A stretch of DNA of 64,000 nt from Bowmanella dokdonensis (GTDB taxonomy: Bacteria > Pseudomonadota > Gammaproteobacteria > Enterobacterales > Alteromonadaceae), in NCBI RefSeq assembly GCF_017254865.1, contig NZ_JAFKCV010000003.1:372001-436000 (forward strand), written 5' to 3'. Below are positions 19,211 to 27,888 of the stretch, piece by piece (position 1 is the stretch's first letter; every line of letters begins with the position of its first letter). Below the pieces are notes generated by a model. That model did not search any database and was not told the origin of the DNA. It saw only the letters and a list, made by a program, of their open reading frames with translations. Made by a program: the position numbers and the translations under genes.

Positions 19211-20692
19211 ATGAATCTGCAACTGGATATGATGCAACTGATGCTGGCACTCTTGGCCCTGACAGTGGGGGGAGGGCTGGGTGCTCTGCTGGTGGCTGGT
19301 CGGGCCAAATCGGCCAGACAGCAGATGCAGACAGAGCTGGACAAGCTGACCCAGCAACTGGACCAGAGCCAGCATAGTTTGCACCAGGCTTATGAAGACC
19401 TCAGCGAGAAAGAGCGCATCATCGAGTCTTACCATCAACAGCAACTGCAGACCCAGAACCAGTTGGGCCAGTACCGCCAGCAGGCCGAGCGCATCCCCGA
19501 ATTACAGCAGCAGAGCCAGCAATGGCAGGACAGATGGCAGCAGGCCAGTGAGCAGTTGGGACAGCTTCGAACCCAGCTCGAGTCCCAGTCGGCCCGGTTT
19601 GAGCAGGAACAAAAAGCCATGCAGGAGAAACTGACTCTGCTACAGGAAGCCGAAGGCCGCCTTAAAGAGCAGTTTGAGAATCTGGCCAACAAGATTTTCG
19701 AGCAGAAGACCCAGAATTTCACCAGTGCCAGCAAGCAGAGTCTGGACTCCCTGCTAACCCCCCTTAAAGACCAGATTGAAGGGTTTAAAAAGCAGGTCAC
19801 CGACCAGTATGTGCGCGAAGGGCAGGAGCGGGCTTCCCTGAAAACCGAAATCCTCGGCCTTAAAGAGCTGAACAGGCAGATCACCGAGGAAGCGGCGGCT
19901 CTGACCAAGGCCCTTAAGGGCGATAACAAACAGCAGGGCAACTGGGGCGAAATTGTACTGGAGCGGATCCTTACGGAGTCCGGTTTGCGCGAGGGTCACG
20001 AGTACGATACCCAGGGCCAGTACAAGGATGAGGCGGGCAAAGCCTATAAGCCGGATGTGATAGTGCATCTGCCCGGCGACAAGGATGTGATAATCGACGC
20101 CAAGATGTCCCTGGCAGCCTACGAGCGCTATTTCAACGAACAGGATGAGGCGGTCAGGGCCAAATACCTGGCCGAGCATATCCAGTCCATCCGCAACCAT
20201 ATCAAAGGGCTGGGTAACAAGGATTACCAGAAGCTCGACGGCGTTAAAACCCTGGATTACGTGCTGATGTTTGTGCCGGTGGAGCCGGCCTTTTTACTGG
20301 CTATCGATCAGGCGCCGGATCTAATCAAACTGGCTCTGGACAACAATATTATGCTGGTCAGCCCCACCAACCTGCTGGTGGCTCTGCGCACCATCAACAA
20401 TATCTGGCAATACGAATACCAGAACCAGAACGCGCAGAAAATCGCCAGGAAAGCCGCCGACCTGTACGACAAGTTCGTGTCCTTCACCGCAGATATGGAA
20501 GGACTGGGCAGCTCATTGCAGACAGTGCAGAAAAAATACGAGGGCGCGATTAAGAAGCTGTCCGAAGGGCGCGGTAATCTGGTGCGCCGGGCGGAGGAAT
20601 TTAAGTCACTCGGTGTGCAGTCCAGCAAACAGATTAGCAGCAACCTGAAGGAATTGTCCGTGGAGGAGCTGGATGCCGAGGCGGATGAATAA
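19211..20692 (+). CDS. rmuC: DNA recombination protein RmuC
   Basis: 493 aa. An N-terminal membrane-anchor segment (LMLALLALTVGGGLGALLVAG) is followed by a long Gln/Glu-rich coiled coil to about residue 180. The conserved RmuC nuclease-like core follows: GNWGEIVLERILTESGLREG, VIVHLPGDKDVIIDAKMSL, and a VLMFVPVEPAF strand, with LVSPTNLLVALRTI later. RmuC limits sequence inversions and genome rearrangement in E. coli. The ATG is preceded by GGAG. Confidence 0.95.
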   Translation: MNLQLDMMQLMLALLALTVGGGLGALLVAGRAKSARQQMQTELDKLTQQLDQSQHSLHQAYEDLSEKERIIESYHQQQLQTQNQLGQYRQQAERIPELQQQSQQWQDRWQQASEQLGQLRTQLESQSARFEQEQKAMQEKLTLLQEAEGRLKEQFENLANKIFEQKTQNFTSASKQSLDSLLTPLKDQIEGFKKQVTDQYVREGQERASLKTEILGLKELNRQITEEAAALTKALKGDNKQQGNWGEIVLERILTESGLREGHEYDTQGQYKDEAGKAYKPDVIVHLPGDKDVIIDAKMSLAAYERYFNEQDEAVRAKYLAEHIQSIRNHIKGLGNKDYQKLDGVKTLDYVLMFVPVEPAFLLAIDQAPDLIKLALDNNIMLVSPTNLLVALRTINNIWQYEYQNQNAQKIARKAADLYDKFVSFTADMEGLGSSLQTVQKKYEGAIKKLSEGRGNLVRRAEEFKSLGVQSSKQISSNLKELSVEELDAEADE

Positions 20693-20748
20693 ACAGATTT
20701 TGGGCGGCCCGGATCGGTCAATAAAATCTATGGGAGTGCAATATAAAA

Positions 20749-20768
20749 GTCCCCGGCGGGCCGGGGAC
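20749..20768. terminator. Hairpin between convergent rmuC and PEP-CTERM gene
   Basis: Perfect 8-bp stem GTCCCCGG/CCGGGGAC with a CGGG loop. On the minus strand it is followed by a short T run. It sits between two convergent genes and may serve both. Confidence 0.65.
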
Positions 20769-20807
20769 ATTTACAAGGGGCGAGTTGTTTTACCGGAAGT
20801 GAATCAA

Positions 20808-21527
20808 TTACCTGGCGTTTCTTAAACGCATAGCCAACAGACCCAAGCCCAACAATGCGATGGTTGCCGGAGCCGGAACAGGATTGGGATCCAGCGTCCC
20901 GGTGCCTGTGATGCCGTCGATAAACAGTCTTGAATCCAATGATGTATCTAGCGCATTAACAATACCGAAGTAAAAAGTGTAGTCGCCCGTGACATCGATG
21001 TTCACTGTCAGTGCTTCCCATCCGTTAATGGTTGAGCCGTTACCGGGACCAACAGTACCCAGGCTGGCGAACTTAAACAATTCGGTAGCGCCGTTGCCCA
21101 GGCGAATACCGTAAAACGCCCAGTCATCGTAGGGCAAATAATCTTGCTCAACGAAGTTCCAGTTAAATGTGAATGAGTCTCCCGCTTGTGCACTGGTTGA
21201 CTGATAAAGCAGCGAGCCGTTAGTGGCATTCACACCAGCGTTGGTAGCTTCAAGAGTCGCTTCCGAGACTCCCATGATAGCGGCAAGTTCTGAAGCAGAG
21301 GTGGCCGCCGATACCAGTTCAGCCATAAAGCTGCCTTCGAACGGGCTTACCGTTCCGGCGTCCAGGTTGGCGCTGGAGGTTACGCTAACCGAACCGGAGG
21401 AAGACCAACCTGACAGGCTGCCCTCTTCAAAGCCCGGGTTTATGAGAGTTGCATTGCTTGAAAAGGTAACCAATAACGCACCAGCAGCGACTACCGATGC
21501 CAAGTTTCTGACACGACGATACAACAT
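20808..21527 (-). CDS. Secreted PEP-CTERM-type sorting-signal protein
   Basis: 239 aa. It has an N-terminal signal peptide (about residues 1-27, LASVVAAGALLVTFSSNA), a Gly/Ser/Asn-rich secreted body opening with LINPGFEEGSLSGW, and a C-terminal VPAP motif, hydrophobic helix and basic tail (VPAPATIALLGLGLLAM then RLRNAR). This tripartite end is the substrate signal for exosortase-dependent processing, usually linked with exopolysaccharide export. The body pattern resembles carbohydrate-binding-like jelly-roll domains. The ATG has AAGGAAAAAG upstream. A sigma-54-type promoter lies about 106 nt upstream. No exosortase gene is in the window. Confidence 0.88.
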   Translation of the reverse strand: MLYRRVRNLASVVAAGALLVTFSSNATLINPGFEEGSLSGWSSSGSVSVTSSANLDAGTVSPFEGSFMAELVSAATSASELAAIMGVSEATLEATNAGVNATNGSLLYQSTSAQAGDSFTFNWNFVEQDYLPYDDWAFYGIRLGNGATELFKFASLGTVGPGNGSTINGWEALTVNIDVTGDYTFYFGIVNALDTSLDSRLFIDGITGTGTLDPNPVPAPATIALLGLGLLAMRLRNAR

Positions 21528-21632
21528 ACTTTTTCCTTATTTGATCAACATTTTTGCTGATTTCAAAACCACTGACAGAAAGTAAAACACTACGCCGGGA
21601 TCAGGCTTATTGCAGGCCTGAGATCAGCGATT

Positions 21633-21648
21633 AGCATAGAATGTGCCA
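21633..21648 (-). promoter_or_regulatory. Sigma-54-type (-24/-12) promoter of the PEP-CTERM gene
   Basis: On the minus strand the sequence is TGGCACATTCTATGCT. It has a perfect TGGCAC, five bases, and then ATGC in place of TTGC, so one mismatch from the -24/-12 consensus with correct spacing. It lies about 106 nt before the start codon. PEP-CTERM/exosortase systems often carry the PrsK/PrsR pair acting with sigma-54, which makes this site plausible. Confidence 0.6.
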
Positions 21649-21666
21649 AAAAAATAATAAATTAAA

Positions 21667-21694
21667 AACAATGAGTTACCCTTATTTCATTGTT
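21667..21694. repeat. Inverted repeat in the 21.5-21.9 kb intergenic region
   Basis: Perfect 8-bp arms AACAATGA/TCATTGTT separated by 12 nt. They lie upstream of the sigma-54-type site, read from the PEP-CTERM gene, where activator sites would be expected. Apart from this and the promoter I see nothing else in 21528-21932. Confidence 0.4.
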
Positions 21695-21932
21695 GGTCCT
21701 GTAAATTAACCCGACAGCATGTCATGCAGCGATGCTGACTGGACAGGAAGTCCCCCGACTGAGCGTTTGCGGGAATTGTTGCGGCCTTGGATCACCCTCA
21801 GCCCTGCAGCCTTGCGGCGGGCCACCTGCTGCCCGCCTGGCCTTAGCGCCTTGACAGCAGATGGGGTGGATGCGAGCTGCTATCCTTGCCTTAGTGAATG
21901 GCCATTGTCTTGGGCTTAACAAGGAGGGGGAT

Positions 21933-22784
21933 ATGACGATTGAAATGGAAGACACAGAGCACCAGCCATCCGGACTGGAGCTGGGCAAATGGAATCAGTG
22001 GTTTCATCACAAGTTCCGCCAGCGCCTGGACTGGCACAGGCAGCGCATTACCGGCGGTGAGATTTTGCTGATTGTGCGTATGGACAGTCGCCTGATCAGT
22101 TGTCAGGGAGAGAAGATCGCAAGCTATGAGATCAACAGCTCCACTTATCATTCCCTCAAGGCCATCTCCCATCTGCCATTGGCTTGTTGTCTCAGTGCAT
22201 TGTTCCCGGATTCGCCGCAGGAGTGGCATGAGCTGGAACAAAGCCTGGTGGAGCTCAAACAGATGGACAGTCACCACCTGCCAGGGTTTGAGTCAGTTAT
22301 GAGCCAATGCCGTCTGTTGCTGCAGCAATGCCAGGCCCGGCAGGGGGCCGTCTATCAGGACCTCAAAGAGATGGCGCAACGCGTCAGACCGCTGATTGCC
22401 GGAGCGTTACAGCAGGCGGCAGAAGACGAAATCAACCAGTTGGTACCCGCACTGGACGAGATTGCCGGACAGACCAGTGCAGACAGAGCCCACACTTTTA
22501 TGGTGGTTATGGGTGGGCACCAACCCCGGTACCGCGAGCTGTCGAAATTGATCTTCAGGCGCTGGTTCGAAGAGAACGCCCATCCGTTGCTGAATTTCCA
22601 TCACCATGTGCATTTCTGCGAAGGGGGCCAGGGTATCGACGATGCGGTGGAACTGGTGGCCAGGGTACTGGCCAATCAGGAACTCAGTGAAGCCTTTCTG
22701 CAAAGTGCAGTAGGACTGGATCAGGATGTCCTGGGGATAGTTGCCAAGCGGACCATCGACAACTACTGGCTGCGCCGGGAATAG
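21933..22784 (+). CDS. Unknown cytoplasmic protein
   Basis: 283 aa from the ATG at 21933, which has a very strong AAGGAGG upstream; a longer ORF from 21861 is not needed. No signal peptide or membrane span. The protein is mostly helical, with a Trp/His-rich start (WNQWFHHKFRQRLDWHRQR) and later HPLLNFHHHVHFCEGG. I do not recognise the family. No operon partner: the next gene, a CBS-domain protein, starts 110 bp downstream. Confidence 0.75.
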   Translation: MTIEMEDTEHQPSGLELGKWNQWFHHKFRQRLDWHRQRITGGEILLIVRMDSRLISCQGEKIASYEINSSTYHSLKAISHLPLACCLSALFPDSPQEWHELEQSLVELKQMDSHHLPGFESVMSQCRLLLQQCQARQGAVYQDLKEMAQRVRPLIAGALQQAAEDEINQLVPALDEIAGQTSADRAHTFMVVMGGHQPRYRELSKLIFRRWFEENAHPLLNFHHHVHFCEGGQGIDDAVELVARVLANQELSEAFLQSAVGLDQDVLGIVAKRTIDNYWLRRE

Positions 22785-22895
22785 TCACTGATTGATTGAC
22801 AGTGTGGTGACTACACCAGGGGCTGGCTAGCCGGCAACAGATTGATTATAGTGGCTATAAGTAGCAGTTAACTTGCTGTTGTAGAAGGACAAAAC

Positions 22896-23345
22896 GTGAA
22901 GGTCCGCAAAATCATGACCACTAAGGTGGTAACAGTAGGGGTGGAAGACAGCCTGCATAAGGTTTATGAGATTTTTCAGCAACACAGGTTTCATCATCTG
23001 CTGGTGGTACAGGGTAAGACCCTGCTTGGGGTGATATCAGACCGGGATCTGCTCAAATCCATGGGACCCAGAATAGGTAATCCCACAGCCGACTTACGTG
23101 ACCATGCGGCCTTTAAAAAGAAGGTATTCCAAATCATGAGCCGGCAACTCATCACCATCAATCAGGAGGAATCGGTGCTGCAGGCGGTAAGAGTTTTTAA
23201 CCGCTACCCGGTGTCCTGCCTGCCCGTGGTGGATGACAAGCAGGAGTGGGTAGGGATCCTGAGCTGGCGCGATGTATTTAAGCAGATTGAAAAGCTGAAA
23301 AGCGGCCAGACCCTGCTGATCCCGCAGGATGTCACCAAAATTTAA
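22896..23345 (+). CDS. CBS-domain pair protein
   Basis: 149 aa, GTG start with GAAGGAC upstream. Two CBS motifs fill the protein: MTTKVVTVGVEDSLHKVYEIF with LLGVISDRDLLKS, and MSRQLITINQEESVLQAV with WVGILSWRDVFK. CBS pairs (Bateman modules) bind adenine nucleotides such as AMP or ATP and act as energy sensors. The partner is unknown. It is followed 9 bp downstream by an M20 amidohydrolase, but a shared function is not evident. Confidence 0.88.
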   Translation: MKVRKIMTTKVVTVGVEDSLHKVYEIFQQHRFHHLLVVQGKTLLGVISDRDLLKSMGPRIGNPTADLRDHAAFKKKVFQIMSRQLITINQEESVLQAVRVFNRYPVSCLPVVDDKQEWVGILSWRDVFKQIEKLKSGQTLLIPQDVTKI

Positions 23346-23354
23346 GGAATGATT

Positions 23355-24683
23355 ATGTTATTTCGCACCTCTTTACTTGCCTTATTGTTTATCAGCATCC
23401 TGAATGTTGCGCAGGCCCAGCCTGCCAATCTGCAGTCAGCTATCAGTAAAGACATGCCGTTATTAATGGACGTTTATAAGGATCTGCACCAGCATCCGGA
23501 ATTGAGCGGTCAGGAAACCCGCACCGCCGCCAAGCTGGCGCAGCGGGCCCGCAAGCTGGGATTTGAAGTGACTGAAAAGGTGGGCGGCACCGGCGTGGTG
23601 GCGGTAATGAAAAACGGGCCCGGACCTGTGGTAATGATCCGCGCGGATATGGACGGCCTGCCGGTGGTGGAACAGACCGGTCTGCCTTATGCCTCCCAGG
23701 TGACGGCGACCACCGAAGAGGGCATGGAAACCGGTGTCATGCACGCCTGTGGCCATGATACCCATATGACCGGCTGGCTGGGCACGGCGCGGCAGATGGC
23801 TGACAGAAAAGCCCATTGGTCCGGCACCCTGGTGATGATCCTGCAGCCGGCCGAGGAGCGCGGCCGGGGCGCCAGGGATATGCTGGAAGACGGTCTGTTC
23901 GAGCGTTTCCCCAAACCCGACTATGCCCTTGCCTTTCATGACGCGGCGTCCCTGCCGGCAGGGGTAATAGGCTATACCCCGGGTTTTGCCCTGGCCAATG
24001 TGGACAGCGTGAATATCCTGGTGCACGGCGTGGGTGGTCACGGGGCTTATCCCCATACCACCAAAGACCCCATCGTACTGGGCAGCCGTATTGTCGGCGC
24101 CCTGCAGACCCTGGTCAGCCGGGAGCTGGATCCGCAGGATCCGGCGGTGGTCACAGTGGGCAGTTTCCAGGCCGGCTCCAAGCACAATATCATCTCCGAC
24201 AAAGCCACCTTATTGCTGACGGTGCGCAGTTATTCGGACCAGACCCGGCAGACACTGCTGGACGGTATTGCCAGAATCGCCAGGGGCGAAGCCATTGCCG
24301 CCGGTATGCCGGATGAACTGATGCCGGAGGTGAGCATCAAGGATGAATATACGCCGGCCACCTATAACAGTCCTGAGTTTACCCGGCAGATGGGCGAACT
24401 CTTTGCCCGGCAACTGGGCGAGGACAGGGTGATGGAAACCCCTGCGGTAATGGGGGGTGAGGACTTCGGACGCTATTACCGGGCCGACAACAGCATCAAA
24501 AGCATGATTTTCTGGGTCGGTGGGGTGCCGCAGGAGCAGTGGCACAAAGCCCAGCAGGGTCAGGCCAAACTTCCTTCCCTGCACAGCCCGTTCTGGGCGC
24601 CCCAGGCCGATGCGGTTATCGCCACCGGGACCCAGGCACTGACCACGGCTGCGCTGCATTTACTGGAAAAACCGTCGCACTGA
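23355..24683 (+). CDS. Secreted M20-family amidohydrolase/peptidase
   Basis: 442 aa from the ATG at 23355; the ATG at 23349 almost touches the AAGGA site, so the later one has better spacing. The signal peptide LLALLFISILNVAQA predicts a periplasmic enzyme. Metal-binding and catalytic motifs of the IAA-amino acid hydrolase/hippurate hydrolase branch are present: IRADMDGLPV, HACGHDTHM, QPAEERGRGARDM, GVGGHGAYPH and MGGEDFGRY near the end. It probably hydrolyses N-acyl or aryl-amino acid conjugates, using two metal ions. Confidence 0.9.
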   Translation: MLFRTSLLALLFISILNVAQAQPANLQSAISKDMPLLMDVYKDLHQHPELSGQETRTAAKLAQRARKLGFEVTEKVGGTGVVAVMKNGPGPVVMIRADMDGLPVVEQTGLPYASQVTATTEEGMETGVMHACGHDTHMTGWLGTARQMADRKAHWSGTLVMILQPAEERGRGARDMLEDGLFERFPKPDYALAFHDAASLPAGVIGYTPGFALANVDSVNILVHGVGGHGAYPHTTKDPIVLGSRIVGALQTLVSRELDPQDPAVVTVGSFQAGSKHNIISDKATLLLTVRSYSDQTRQTLLDGIARIARGEAIAAGMPDELMPEVSIKDEYTPATYNSPEFTRQMGELFARQLGEDRVMETPAVMGGEDFGRYYRADNSIKSMIFWVGGVPQEQWHKAQQGQAKLPSLHSPFWAPQADAVIATGTQALTTAALHLLEKPSH

Positions 24684-24711
24684 GATCAACGTATCATTCA
24701 GGGAAGAACGC

Positions 24712-25284
24712 ATGCAGAACATGACTCTTCTGGCTATAGCCGGGAGCTTGCGAGCCGCCTCTTTCAATAAGGCGGCCGTTGAAGCCATGAGCGAACTGGC
24801 ACCCCCGGGGGTGAGGGTGCAGGTTTATCCCGGACTGGCACAATTACCCTTGTTCAATCCGGATCTGGACGAAAGCGCCCTCGCCCCGGTCATGCACCTC
24901 AAACAGTGTCTGGCGGCGGCTGACGGACTGATCATCGCCAGTCCCGAGTACGCCCACGGCATCAGCGGCGTGATGAAGAATGCCCTCGACTGGCTGGTTG
25001 CCGGCGAAGAGTTTATCTCCATGCCCGTGGCCCTGATCAATACTTCCCCAAGAGCCACCCATGCCCAGGCAGCGCTTAGGGAAGTGGTGACCACCATGTC
25101 TGGCAGGATTGTGGATAGGGCCTGTGTGTCCATCCCCTTGCTCGGCACTTCCATGACCTGTCAGGACATAGTCGCCACACCGGCCCTTGCCGGTCCGCTT
25201 AACCAGGCCCTGACAGCTTTCAGGGACACCATAGTGGCGTGGTATCCCAGTTCAGGCAGTGGATCCCAGCAGACACAGACCTGA
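24712..25284 (+). CDS. NADPH-dependent FMN reductase family protein
   Basis: 190 aa flavodoxin-like protein. The FMN phosphate-binding loop is AGSLRAASFNKAAVEAM at the N-terminus, and SPEYAHGISGVMKNALDW (about residues 82-99) is the second FMN contact typical of this family. It reduces FMN or quinone-like substrates with NAD(P)H. Start preceded by GGGAAG. It lies 28 bp after the amidohydrolase and may be co-transcribed. Confidence 0.9.
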   Translation: MQNMTLLAIAGSLRAASFNKAAVEAMSELAPPGVRVQVYPGLAQLPLFNPDLDESALAPVMHLKQCLAAADGLIIASPEYAHGISGVMKNALDWLVAGEEFISMPVALINTSPRATHAQAALREVVTTMSGRIVDRACVSIPLLGTSMTCQDIVATPALAGPLNQALTAFRDTIVAWYPSSGSGSQQTQT

Positions 25285-25342
25285 TAATTGCCCTATGCCA
25301 GGGACGATAAAATCGGCACAATAGGGCCAGGTATCCCGATAC

Positions 25343-26227
25343 GTGTTGTACTTTTTGTCTAGCTGTTTACTTCTTGTGAAGACAACCTGCGGCCACTGGC
25401 TCCTGTGGCTGATTCTGCTCTGCCCGGCTCCGCTGATGGCCTCGGCTGCCGACAAGCCTTGCGACAAGCTGCTCAGGGTGCATTTGGACCTGCATGCCCC
25501 TTCGGCTTATCTGGACGGCGAACGCATCCTCGGGATGGACGCCGAACTGGTGGAGGCCATTCTGACCCGGGCAGGATGCCGGATACAGTGGCATACGGTG
25601 CCGATGACCGGAGCCAGGATCCTCAAGAGTTTGCAGGACGGCAGGATAGATATGATGATCCGGGCCTCCAAGACGCCCCGCCGTCTGCAGTACGCCTATT
25701 TCACCCGACCTTACCGGCAGGAAGTCGTCGGATTGTTCAGGCGCCACACCACTGAATTGCCTTCCACATTAACGCTGGAGCAAGCCTGGCAGACAAAGCT
25801 CAGACTTATCGGCCCGGCCAGCGGATGGTACGGGGAGGAATTTGAGCGATACCGGCAGCAGTGGCAACAAACCAATCTCTACACTGCCTATCCGGATGCG
25901 GCGGTGGCTACCGAATTGTTGTTTGCCCACCCCAGCAGAGGCGAACTTCTGTGGGTGGACGCCGATATTTTCTATCACTTTTTGGGGCCGGGCCGCCGTC
26001 AGAAGGTCAGGCTGCTGGACAACTATTTGCTGAACAGCCCCGCGATGCTGATGATCACCAAGTCCTCAATCAACAGCCAGGATCTGCAGGCTATTAACCG
26101 GGCCATATTTGAGCTTTCCCATCAGGGGAAGCTCAGCGCTATCGAAGAGCGCTACCGTCCCCCGGAGCTGCGAAGCCTGCTGGAACAGGCAAGCCATAAA
26201 CACAGCACGGCGGACCCCGACAGATAA
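25343..26227 (+). CDS. Secreted amino-acid-type substrate-binding protein (SBP_bac_3-like)
   Basis: 294 aa from a GTG at 25343. A second GTG at 25376 gives a cleaner signal peptide (KTTCGHWLLWLILLCPAPLMASA) and may be the true start; neither has a convincing ribosome-binding site. The mature part has the family-3 solute-binding pattern: APSAYLDGERILGMDAELVEAIL, LQDGRIDMMIRASKTPRR, the FTRPYRQEVVGLF segment and a closing LQAINRAIFELSHQGKLSAI. There is no ABC transporter next to it. Orphan family-3 proteins in this group often act in sensing. Confidence 0.82.
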   Translation: MLYFLSSCLLLVKTTCGHWLLWLILLCPAPLMASAADKPCDKLLRVHLDLHAPSAYLDGERILGMDAELVEAILTRAGCRIQWHTVPMTGARILKSLQDGRIDMMIRASKTPRRLQYAYFTRPYRQEVVGLFRRHTTELPSTLTLEQAWQTKLRLIGPASGWYGEEFERYRQQWQQTNLYTAYPDAAVATELLFAHPSRGELLWVDADIFYHFLGPGRRQKVRLLDNYLLNSPAMLMITKSSINSQDLQAINRAIFELSHQGKLSAIEERYRPPELRSLLEQASHKHSTADPDR

Positions 26228-26263
26228 CTGGTCAGGACCCAAAAGGGGCCCCGGCATTAAAAA

Positions 26264-26288
26264 ACGCCTCTTGTGAGGCGTTTTTTTT
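26264..26288. terminator. Bidirectional rho-independent terminator
   Basis: Stem ACGCCTC/GAGGCGT with a TTGT loop, flanked by an A run on the left and eight T on the right. It serves the convergent substrate-binding protein gene and rimO. Confidence 0.9.
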
Positions 26289-27709
26289 CAGAGCAGTTCG
26301 ACCCGGGTGCCCCACAGGTCGTACTCGTCTGAGTGTTCGATTCTTACTTTCACCAGATCGCCCGCCTTCAGCTCGGTATCGCCGTTTAAGTAAACCACGC
26401 CGTCGATCTCCGGGGCGTCGGCGTAGGTGCGACCGATGGCGCCTTCCTCGTCCACCTCGTCGATGAGCACGTCCATCTCAAGGCCGATGCGTTTGGCCAG
26501 CTTGGCTGTGCTGATCTGCTGCTGTTTCTGCATAAAGCGCTCATAGCGTTCCTGCTTAAGCTCTTCGGAGACGGGATCAGGCAATTCGTTGGCCTTGGCC
26601 CCATCCACATCCGAGTATTTGAAACAGCCGACTCTGTCCAGTTGCGCCTCGTCGAGAAAATCCAGCAGCATCTGGAAGTCTTCCTCAGTCTCGCCGGGGA
26701 AGCCGACAATAAAGGTGGAGCGGATCACCAGCTCCGGACAGACTTCCCGCCAGGCTTTAATGCGCTCTTTGGTTCGCTCGGCGGCGGCAGGGCGTTTCAT
26801 CAACTTGAGTATACGCGGGCTGGCATGCTGCAGCGGAATATCCAGATAGGGCAGGATTTTACCGGCTGCCATCAGCGGGATGACCTTGTCCACGGACGGG
26901 TAGGGGTAAACATAGTGCAGGCGCACCCAGATGCCCATTTCACCGAGTTTTTCACACAGCTCGGTCATGCCGGTTTTCACCGGCACGCCGTTCCAGAAGC
27001 CGGTGCGGTTTTTCACATCCACCCCATAGGCACTGGTGTCCTGGGAAATGACCAGCAGTTCCCTGACGCCGGCAGCCTGCAGGCGCTTGGCTTCGTCTAG
27101 TACCTCGCCCACCGGGCGGCTGACCAGATCGCCGCGCATGGAGGGGATAATGCAGAAGGTACAGCGGTGGTTGCAGCCCTCAGAAATCTTTAAATAAGCA
27201 AAATGCCTCGGGGTGAGTTTTACCCCATGGTCCGGTACCAGGTTTACGAAGGGATTGTGCTCTGGCTTGGGCAGAAAATCATGTACCTGCTCCACCACTG
27301 TTTCATAGGCATGGGGGCCGGTGATGGCCAGCACATTGGGATGCACTTCGCGGATCTCGTCTTCCTTCACTCCCAGACAGCCGGTGACAATCACCTTACC
27401 GTTTTCGGCCAGGGCTTCGCCTATGGTATCCAATGACTCCTGCACTGCCGAGTCGATAAAACCGCAGGTGTTGACTATGACCAGATCCGCATCGTTGTAG
27501 GTATTCACCACGTCATAACCTTCAGTGCGTAACTGAGTCAGGATCCGCTCAGAATCCACCAGGTTCTTCGGACAGCCAAGGCTGATAAAGCCGATGCGGT
27601 TGCCCCCTTCCACTAAGACTTCCTGTCCCTGTTTGGCCTGTTCGGCCAGCACTTTTTTCGGTGTTTCCAGGGTGGTGGTCTGTTTGGGGTTGAATGTCTC
27701 TACTGTCAT
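26288..27709 (-). CDS. rimO: Ribosomal protein S12 methylthiotransferase RimO
   Basis: 473 aa radical-SAM enzyme that adds a methylthio group to an aspartate of ribosomal protein S12. The N-terminal UPF0004 domain has [12 protein letters not shown] and [16 protein letters not shown]. The radical-SAM cluster motif is [15 protein letters not shown], and the C-terminal TRAM domain ends with WGTRVELL. The ATG at 27709 is preferred to an upstream TTG because it begins a normal N-terminus; a Thr/Lys-rich extension precedes the usual start of the conserved domain. Confidence 0.96.
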   Translation of the reverse strand: MTVETFNPKQTTTLETPKKVLAEQAKQGQEVLVEGGNRIGFISLGCPKNLVDSERILTQLRTEGYDVVNTYNDADLVIVNTCGFIDSAVQESLDTIGEALAENGKVIVTGCLGVKEDEIREVHPNVLAITGPHAYETVVEQVHDFLPKPEHNPFVNLVPDHGVKLTPRHFAYLKISEGCNHRCTFCIIPSMRGDLVSRPVGEVLDEAKRLQAAGVRELLVISQDTSAYGVDVKNRTGFWNGVPVKTGMTELCEKLGEMGIWVRLHYVYPYPSVDKVIPLMAAGKILPYLDIPLQHASPRILKLMKRPAAAERTKERIKAWREVCPELVIRSTFIVGFPGETEEDFQMLLDFLDEAQLDRVGCFKYSDVDGAKANELPDPVSEELKQERYERFMQKQQQISTAKLAKRIGLEMDVLIDEVDEEGAIGRTYADAPEIDGVVYLNGDTELKAGDLVKVRIEHSDEYDLWGTRVELL

Positions 27710-27888
27710 GATTTCTCGCTGGCTAAAGGGCAAATCTGGCCGGCTTGCTTCAGGGGCCGGAAAAAAGTCGGCGGATTATACAGGAAAGCCATGCCAATGG
27801 CAGTAGTGGTTGGTTAAAAAATGCCCAGAAATGCATCTGTATGCTGCCACAGCGCCAGCCGGCGCCGTGGCATTGCAAAAGGGGGCTG

